Part shown: piece after piece, positions 57,978 to 64,000 of the stretch
Layout: every line of letters starts with the position of its first letter
Position numbering within the stretch: position 1 is the stretch's first letter
Assembly (NCBI RefSeq): GCF_017833415.1
Contig: NZ_JAFICC010000013.1
Coordinates: 62,001 to 126,000 of the forward strand
Origin: Flavobacterium sp. 1355
GTDB lineage: Bacteria; Bacteroidota; Bacteroidia; Flavobacteriales; Flavobacteriaceae
DNA length: 64,000 bases
Direction: 5' to 3'
The notes under the pieces: generated by a model
Told to the model about the DNA's origin: nothing
What the model saw: the letters and a program-made list of their open reading frames with translations, nothing else
Database searches by the model: none
Made by a program: the position numbers and the translations under genes

Positions 57978-60698
57978 TTATTCTAAAACCAAACCTATCT
58001 GACCATCGTCGTCCAATTCTGTTTCAACCGCATCATCTTCTGGCAATTCCGGTTTTTCAGGAATTTCTTCAACAGGTTCTTCATATGGAAGCGGGTCTAA
58101 TAAATTAACCTGTTTTATTTTATCAGTCGTAAGTTGGTTTCCAAGCGCTTTAAAACCTTTTACAGCTATAAAGTCTTCAACATCTATATGCAGATCCTCT
58201 TTTTGAACTCCTTTTACTTTTGCAAAAATTAATTGTGCAACAGGGCGATAATCTGTAGACACAATTTCTAACTGCGAATTTGGATGGTCTGTAATAAAAC
58301 TTTCTTCCTTATTTTCTGTTTCAACTAAGAAACGTTTTAAGAAATAACGCTCTTTTTCACCGTCATAATAAATCGCAGAAATTGGCTTTTTAGGTTTCCA
58401 TTTTTCCAAAACGATCATATCCTCATCAAAATGAGTCGATAATTCGGGAATAATCACTTTAAGCTTTCCTGTCTGGCTTATTACTAATATCTTATCGTTT
58501 GGTTTAAACTCGCCCAATAATTCGCCTCGTCCATCAACATTTAGTCGTTTTACGGTATCATCAAACCAAACTTTTCTAGGCAATAAGGTAGAAATTCCTT
58601 TTTCTTTTAATTCAATTTTCTTGATTGGGTACTTTGTAACCAAATTTCCTTTTGATGCACGGCCTTTAATTGCCAAAGCAGCAAAATCAATATCAAATTT
58701 CAATTTTTTGATAGTTCCGATCTGGCGCAATAAAATAGTAACTACTTCGGCCTCTCCATTCGGATTATGAGAAAAATAAACTACCTGAGAACCATTGCTT
58801 CCATTAGTCAAATCATAAGATTTGTCTCTTGTTACTCCCGAAACATTAAAACGCTTAATATAAGAAGGCCCTGATTTCCCGTCACGGTAAATCATATTAT
58901 AAATCGTACGCTTATCACTTTTATCAAAAACAGCAACATGTATGATATCTTTTCCAATGAATGTTTTGGCATCTACCTTTGTAATCATCATTTTACCATC
59001 GCGTAAAAACACAATTACATCATCAATATCAGAACAATCGGCTACATATTCGTCCTTTTTTAAACTGGTTCCAACAAATCCTTCTTCGCGGTTTACAAAA
59101 AGTTTTGTGTTACGCAAAACTACTTTTGTAGCCTCAACATTATCAAAGACACGAAGCTCCGTTTGACGTTCACGACCTTTTCCGTATTTCTCTTTTAATT
59201 TGGTAAAGTAAGCAATAGCAAAATCAGTTAAATGCGCTAAGTTATGCTCTACTTCCTTCATTTCGTCTTCTAACTTCGCTATAAAATCATCTGCTTTATC
59301 AGAGTCAAAACGAGTAATACGAATCATCGGAATCTGAGTCAATCGCTGTAAATCGTCGTCATTGATTTCTCTGACAAATGATTTTTTGAAAGGCTCAAAG
59401 CGGTCATACAAATAGGTATAAAGAGATTCTCTATCAGAATATAATTTAAAATCAATATACATTTCTTCACGAATGAAGATTTTCTCCAAAGTAGAGAAAT
59501 GCCATTTATTTTTTAACTCTTCTAAATGAATTTCTAATTCCTGACGAAGTAAATCAACTGTTCTGTGTGTTGATATTTTCAACATTTCAGAAACTCCGAT
59601 AAACAACGGCTTATTATCTTCGATTACGCATCCTAAAGGCGCTACAGAAGTTTCGCAGGCAGTAAAAGCAAATAAAGCATCAATTGTTTTATCGGGAGAA
59701 ACACCCGGGAAAAGATGAATCAGAATTTCAACATCAGCCGCAGTATTATCTTCAATCTTCTTGATTTTGATTTTACCTTTGTCATTGGCTTTCAAAATAC
59801 TGTCAATCAAAGTCGAAGTATTCGTAGAAAACGGAATCTGCGTTATTACTAATGTATTTTTATCTAATTGCGAAATCTTAGCGCGCACACGCACACGCCC
59901 GCCACGCATTCCGTCATTATAGTTGGAAACGTCTGCAATACCGGCAGTCATGAAATCAGGATAAAGCGTAAAAGGTTTTCCTTTTAATATTTTAATCGAA
60001 GCATCGATTAATTCATTGAAATTATGAGGCAAAACTTTCGTCGATAAACCAACCGCAATACCTTCTGCTCCTTGTGCCAAAAGCAATGGAAATTTTACCG
60101 GAAGATTGTTTGGTTCTGCACGGCGACCGTCATACGAAACACCCCAATCTGTAATTTTTGGTGAATACAAAACTTCCAAAGCAAATTTAGATAAACGTGC
60201 CTCGATGTAACGGGAAGCTGCTGCTCCGTCACCTGTTAGAATATTTCCCCAGTTTCCCTGGCAGTCAATCAATAAATCCTTTTGTCCAATTTGCACCATA
60301 GCGTCACCAATACTCGCATCTCCGTGTGGGTGATATTGCATAGTGTGACCTACTACATTGGCAACTTTATTATAACGACCATCATCCAACTCTTTTAAGG
60401 AGTGCATAATACGACGCTGAACTGGTTTAAATCCGTCTTCGATAGCAGGAACTGCACGCTCCAGAATTACGTATGAAGCATAATCCAGAAACCAGTCTTT
60501 GTACATTCCGGTTACTTTCGTAATAACGTCTTCGCCTTCTTCTTCCTCATTTTCGTAAAAATGCTGTCCCTCAAAATGTTTAGCGTCTACGTCGATAATT
60601 TCATCTTCATCGCCATCCAGATTGTTTTCAATCGGGTTGTCATCTGAATTATTCTCGCCGTCGTTTGGAATTATGTTATCGTCTTCTTCGTCTTTCAT
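57978..60698 (-). CDS. parC: DNA topoisomerase IV subunit A
   Basis: 906 residues. An acidic, disordered N-terminus (about 1-60, Asp/Glu/Asn-rich) precedes the catalytic core: ASYVILERAVPAIEDGFKPV, VVGHTMQYHPHGDASIGDAM and the active-site Tyr164 in AAASRYIEARL. The C-terminal beta-pinwheel domain is present but divergent and ends in another acidic tail. With parE it decatenates chromosomes. The upstream parE and a tiny membrane protein gene are in the same operon. GyrA is less likely because of the parE partner and the weak GyrA-box. Confidence 0.93.
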   Translation of the reverse strand: MKDEEDDNIIPNDGENNSDDNPIENNLDGDEDEIIDVDAKHFEGQHFYENEEEEGEDVITKVTGMYKDWFLDYASYVILERAVPAIEDGFKPVQRRIMHSLKELDDGRYNKVANVVGHTMQYHPHGDASIGDAMVQIGQKDLLIDCQGNWGNILTGDGAAASRYIEARLSKFALEVLYSPKITDWGVSYDGRRAEPNNLPVKFPLLLAQGAEGIAVGLSTKVLPHNFNELIDASIKILKGKPFTLYPDFMTAGIADVSNYNDGMRGGRVRVRAKISQLDKNTLVITQIPFSTNTSTLIDSILKANDKGKIKIKKIEDNTAADVEILIHLFPGVSPDKTIDALFAFTACETSVAPLGCVIEDNKPLFIGVSEMLKISTHRTVDLLRQELEIHLEELKNKWHFSTLEKIFIREEMYIDFKLYSDRESLYTYLYDRFEPFKKSFVREINDDDLQRLTQIPMIRITRFDSDKADDFIAKLEDEMKEVEHNLAHLTDFAIAYFTKLKEKYGKGRERQTELRVFDNVEATKVVLRNTKLFVNREEGFVGTSLKKDEYVADCSDIDDVIVFLRDGKMMITKVDAKTFIGKDIIHVAVFDKSDKRTIYNMIYRDGKSGPSYIKRFNVSGVTRDKSYDLTNGSNGSQVVYFSHNPNGEAEVVTILLRQIGTIKKLKFDIDFAALAIKGRASKGNLVTKYPIKKIELKEKGISTLLPRKVWFDDTVKRLNVDGRGELLGEFKPNDKILVISQTGKLKVIIPELSTHFDEDMIVLEKWKPKKPISAIYYDGEKERYFLKRFLVETENKEESFITDHPNSQLEIVSTDYRPVAQLIFAKVKGVQKEDLHIDVEDFIAVKGFKALGNQLTTDKIKQVNLLDPLPYEEPVEEIPEKPELPEDDAVETELDDDGQIGLVLE

Positions 60699-60720
60699 TT
60701 ATTTTGATTCCGATATTATT

Positions 60721-60849
60721 TTATTTTACCTTAATTTTTTCAACTGCTTCTTTATTTTGCTGATTTTTATACTTTTTAATCAAAGTATACGTTAAAACAA
60801 AACTTACCATAAATACAATTGCTGCGTACATCAATTTTTTCTTCTCCAT
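60721..60849 (-). CDS. 42-residue membrane protein encoded between parE and parC
   Basis: ATG at 60849, TAA at 60721. The sequence is MEKKKLMYAAIVFMVSFVLT followed by YTLIKKYKNQQNKEAVEKIK and two more residues: a positively charged start, one membrane helix (about 6-24) and a basic/amphipathic tail. It begins 2 bp after the parE stop and ends 22 bp before parC, so it is almost surely co-transcribed. Codon use resembles its neighbours. No known family recognised. Confidence 0.7.
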   Translation of the reverse strand: MEKKKLMYAAIVFMVSFVLTYTLIKKYKNQQNKEAVEKIKVK

Positions 60850-60851
60850 CT

Positions 60852-62720
60852 TTATATTTCTTCAATCGTATCCAATTCTACCTTCAGGTTCTTGATAATA
60901 AACTCTTGTCTGTCCGGTGTGTTTTTTCCCATATAGAAAGATAATAACTGCTCAATCGAAGTGTTCTTATCCATCATAATTGGGTCAAGGCGAATGGTTT
61001 CTCCAATGAAGTTTTTAAACTCATCAGGCGAAATCTCTCCCAAACCTTTAAATCGGGTAATTTCCGGTTTTGGTTTCAATTTCTCTATAGCATCTCTCCT
61101 TTCTTCCTCAGAATAACAATAAATCGTTTCTTTCTTATTACGAACCCTGAAAAGAGGCGTTTGCAAAATGTACAAATGTCCTTCTTTAATTAATTCAGGA
61201 AAAAACTGCAAGAAGAAAGTAATCAGTAGTAAACGAATGTGCATTCCGTCGACATCGGCATCTGTTGCGATTACGATGTTGTTATAACGCAATTTTTCCA
61301 ATCCATCTTCAATATCCAAAGCGGCTTGCAATAAATTAAATTCTTCGTTCTCATACACGATTTTTTTACTCATCCCGTAGGAGTTCAAAGGTTTACCTCG
61401 CAAACTAAAAACAGCTTGTGTATTTACGTCACGCGATTTTGTAATAGATCCGGAAGCCGAATCTCCCTCGGTAATAAAAAGTGTACTTTCTAAGTTTCTT
61501 GGGTTTTTTGTATCCGGAAGATGCGCACGGCAATCTCTTAATTTTTTATTATGAAGATTGGCTTTTTTTGCACGGTCTGTTGCCAGTTTTCTAATTCCTG
61601 ATAATTCTTTACGCTCGCGTTCTGCCTGCAGGATCTTACGCAATAAGGCTTCTGCAGTTGGCGGATTTTTATGTAAATAATTGTCAAGTTTGTTTTTAAC
61701 AAAATCATTTACAAAAGTACGTACAGAAACTGCCGGAGTTCCGTCATCAGAACCCATATCGGTAGAACCTAATTTGGTTTTGGTCTGAGACTCAAAAACC
61801 GGTTCCATCACTTTAATACTAATCGCACTTACAATCGATTTACGAACGTCTGATGCTTCGAAATTTTTGTTGTAAAACTCACGAATGGTTTTTACGATTG
61901 CTTCACGATAGGCTGCTAAATGCGTACCTCCCTGAGTCGTATTCTGTCCGTTTACAAAAGAGTGATATTCTTCGCTGTATTGCGTTTTACTGTGCGTTAA
62001 AGCGATCTCAATATCATGATCTTTCAAGTGAATAATCGGATATTCTAAATCATCTTCGCTAATGGTTTCTTCTAATAAATCACGAAGTCCATTTTCAGAA
62101 ATGTATTTTTCTCCGTTAAAAATAATCGTTAAACCATTGTTTAGGTAGCAATAGTTTTTAACCATTTTAATTACATATTCCATACGGAATTTGTAGTTTT
62201 TGAAGATGGTTTCGTCTGGCGTGAAAGTTACTTTTGTTCCTTTTCGCTTTGTGGTTTCAATCACATCTTCTTCTAAAACTAAATTTCCTCCAGAAAATTC
62301 TGCCGCTTTTTGTTTTTCATCACGAACAGATTCTACACGGAAATAGTTGGACAAAGCATTAACCGCTTTTGTTCCCACACCGTTTAAACCAACTGATTTC
62401 TGGAAAGCTTTAGAATCATACTTTCCTCCTGTGTTCATTTTCGAAACTACATCGACTACTTTTCCTAACGGAATTCCTCGTCCGTAATCCCGAACAGAAA
62501 CCGTTTTATCTTTAATGGTTACTTCGATTGTTTTTCCTGAGCCCATAACGAACTCATCAATACAGTTGTCTAAAACCTCTTTTAAAAGAATATAAATACC
62601 GTCATCCGGCGAAGATCCGTCTCCTAATTTTCCGATATACATTCCCGGACGCATACGGATATGCTCTTTCCAGTCGAGTGATCGGATATTATCTTCGTTA
62701 TATTGATTTTGCTCTAGCAT
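60852..62720 (-). CDS. parE: DNA topoisomerase IV subunit B
   Basis: 622 residues. A GHKL ATPase domain with LLKEVLDNCIDEF, the RDYGRGIPLG motif and VGLNGVGTKAVNALS, the transducer domain, then the TOPRIM domain with FITEGDSASGS (about 410-420) and ATDADVDGMHIRLLLITFF, and the C-terminal FKGLGEISPDEF. It partners ParC for ATP-dependent decatenation. No TAnnTTTG element was seen in the 163-bp gap upstream. Confidence 0.94.
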   Translation of the reverse strand: MLEQNQYNEDNIRSLDWKEHIRMRPGMYIGKLGDGSSPDDGIYILLKEVLDNCIDEFVMGSGKTIEVTIKDKTVSVRDYGRGIPLGKVVDVVSKMNTGGKYDSKAFQKSVGLNGVGTKAVNALSNYFRVESVRDEKQKAAEFSGGNLVLEEDVIETTKRKGTKVTFTPDETIFKNYKFRMEYVIKMVKNYCYLNNGLTIIFNGEKYISENGLRDLLEETISEDDLEYPIIHLKDHDIEIALTHSKTQYSEEYHSFVNGQNTTQGGTHLAAYREAIVKTIREFYNKNFEASDVRKSIVSAISIKVMEPVFESQTKTKLGSTDMGSDDGTPAVSVRTFVNDFVKNKLDNYLHKNPPTAEALLRKILQAERERKELSGIRKLATDRAKKANLHNKKLRDCRAHLPDTKNPRNLESTLFITEGDSASGSITKSRDVNTQAVFSLRGKPLNSYGMSKKIVYENEEFNLLQAALDIEDGLEKLRYNNIVIATDADVDGMHIRLLLITFFLQFFPELIKEGHLYILQTPLFRVRNKKETIYCYSEEERRDAIEKLKPKPEITRFKGLGEISPDEFKNFIGETIRLDPIMMDKNTSIEQLLSFYMGKNTPDRQEFIIKNLKVELDTIEEI

Positions 62721-62883
62721 AAATGAATTGGATTTTCGGCTAATGTACCATTTCTCGCTAAAAAATAAAAGCGTATTTATTTTTTGTTACGAATAATAAC
62801 AGCTTTGAATTTTATTTAAATTGATTTTAAAATAATATCAACATTAAAAGCATCAAAAATGAGCTGCAAAACAAAAAAATATA

Positions 62884-64000
62884 CTATTTGATTCCTAAAA
62901 CTTCTTTGGCCAAAGCAATCATTTCGGGAGTTCCCGTATTTTTATTTTTTTCATCAGAAAGTTTTACAACGCCCTGCCAATGTGTATTATCGGGTTTTGT
63001 GTCGGTTAGTTTAATCACCATATTCATTGCAGGAAGCCCAACATCATTGGTGAAATTTGTTCCGATTCCAAAAGACATTTTTATTTTGTCTTTGCAGAAG
63101 TCTGTGATTGCTTTTACTTTATCATAATGGAGTGAATCGGAGAAAACTATAGCTTTTGATTTTGGATCAATTCCCATTTTAGTATAATGCGAAATCACTT
63201 TCTGGGCAAATTCAATCGATCTCCGCTGTCGTGACGGACACCGTCAAAAAGTTTGGAGTATTTTTTATCAAACTGACTGAAAAATATATCTGTTGTGTAA
63301 GTGTCTGTTAGAGCAATTCCAAGATCACCACCATAAACTTTTGTCCAATGTTCCAGACTAATTGAATTAGCCATTTTAAAACCGTATTGCGCTGCATGAA
63401 ACATAAACCACTCGTGTGCATGTGTTCCCAGAGGGCGTTTATTATTGACCATTGCAAAATGCACATTGCTCGTACCGATAAAACTTTCACCGCCAAAGCT
63501 ATTTAAAGTTTCGTTTACCAAAACATGCACATCGTAAGAATGGCGGCGTCTTGTCCCGAATTCTAAAATCGAAACTTCAAGTTTGTTGTACTTGTCAATT
63601 TTTTCTTTGGTCAGGCTTTTAATTGCTTCATCATTTAAACGGAATAAATGATTTGTTTTATAAAAAAGTTCTGAAATCAAGGCCATTAACGGAACTTCCC
63701 ATAAAATGGTCCGGTACCAGAAACCTTCAACTGTAACTTCTATGTCTGAGCCGTGCTGTTTGATTTCTACTTCTGATGGATCAAAACTATATCCTTGCAA
63801 AAAATCAAGATAGGTGGGATCAAGATAATGGCAGTAATGTGCTAAATAACGTTTTTCTTCTTTAGTCAATCGTAGATCAGCCATTGCATTAACCGATTTT
63901 CGGAGCAAATCAGCAAATCCGGGAGGAAAGACATGTTTTCCACGATTGATAAAACCATAACGAACTTTTGCCTTAGGGAAAAGCTTAATTACGGCATGCT
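62884..64000 (-). pseudogene. pncB: Nicotinate phosphoribosyltransferase with a frameshift, 5' end outside window
   Basis: The coding frame enters from the right edge (first readable residues HAVIKLFPKAKVRYGFINRG), continues through LDPTYLDFLQGY, LEFGTRRRHSYDVHVLVNE and GTHAHEWFMFHAAQYG, and breaks at 63216-63224. The expected HDSGDPIEFAQKVISHYTKM is split: after GGA GAT the reading CGA TTG leads to a stop at 63195, whereas adding one base gives Pro-Ile-Glu-Phe and rejoins the frame 62884-63198 that ends VLGIK. PncB makes nicotinate mononucleotide for NAD salvage. A single missing base in GATC(C)GATT explains it; a sequencing error cannot be excluded. Confidence 0.85.

Noticed and set aside
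1..64000. tRNA, rRNA, insertion sequence, integrase, prophage or replication origin
   Set aside because: No cloverleaf-like sequence, transposase, recombinase or phage gene was recognised in any gap or frame.

Overview
The window is AT-rich DNA from a member of the Bacteroidota, most probably the genus Flavobacterium. The evidence is a ccoN-ccoO fusion with ccoS and ccoI, several Bacteroidota-restricted families (DUF5606, DUF6048, DUF6452, DUF6095, a type VI secretion TssF of the Bacteroidota type), lipoproteins with acidic residues after the lipobox, almost no Shine-Dalgarno sequences, and many copies of the Bacteroidota -7 promoter element TAnnTTTG just upstream of genes. No rRNA, tRNA, CRISPR array or insertion sequence was found, and no stretch over 300 bases lacks a gene.

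Layout. 1-5.6 kb: microaerobic cbb3 oxidase genes (ccoNO running off the left edge, ccoS, ccoI) next to a divergent Crp/Fnr regulator. Two near-identical FNR-type palindromes sit at the same distance upstream of the -7 elements of ccoS and ccoI. 5.5-13.9 kb: housekeeping (mazG, DUF5606, def, a FUSC membrane protein, mqo, ruvX, a PAS protein, dapD). 14-21.7 kb: envelope glycan genes (LTA-synthase-like sulfatase, GT9, several GT2, a GT4, a Kdo-kinase-like protein) on alternating strands. 21.8-28.9 kb: a tight seven-gene minus-strand operon (ACP, KAS III, Rieske oxygenase, SDR ketoreductase, second KAS III, PglD/NeuD-type acyltransferase, GT2) divergent from a DegT-family sugar aminotransferase. 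I read it as a dedicated short-acyl synthase that builds an oxidised acyl group and attaches it to an amino sugar of a surface polysaccharide. This is the most interesting system in the window.

28.9-45.6 kb: tsaC, cysteine desulfurase, an Smr protein, serine acetyltransferase plus cysM, aldo/keto reductase, lipoproteins, a histidine kinase, rlmD with DUF6452 and DUF6048, a THUMP methyltransferase and a ZIP transporter. The gaps here carry an unusual repeat family made of octamers CTYAGNNN, often as facing arms, and several genes take their stop codons from it. 45.8-55.5 kb: an outer-membrane beta-barrel receptor, an AraC regulator, murQ and small genes, a pentapeptide protein, a DUF294/CBS protein and a DEDDh exonuclease.

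55.5-57.9 kb: the remains of a type VI secretion locus. A 5'-truncated tssF and the last 218 codons of tssH/clpV are fused head to head within a 17-bp interval. 58-64 kb: topoisomerase IV (parE, an overlooked 42-residue membrane protein gene, parC), then a nicotinate phosphoribosyltransferase gene with a one-base frameshift that runs off the right edge.
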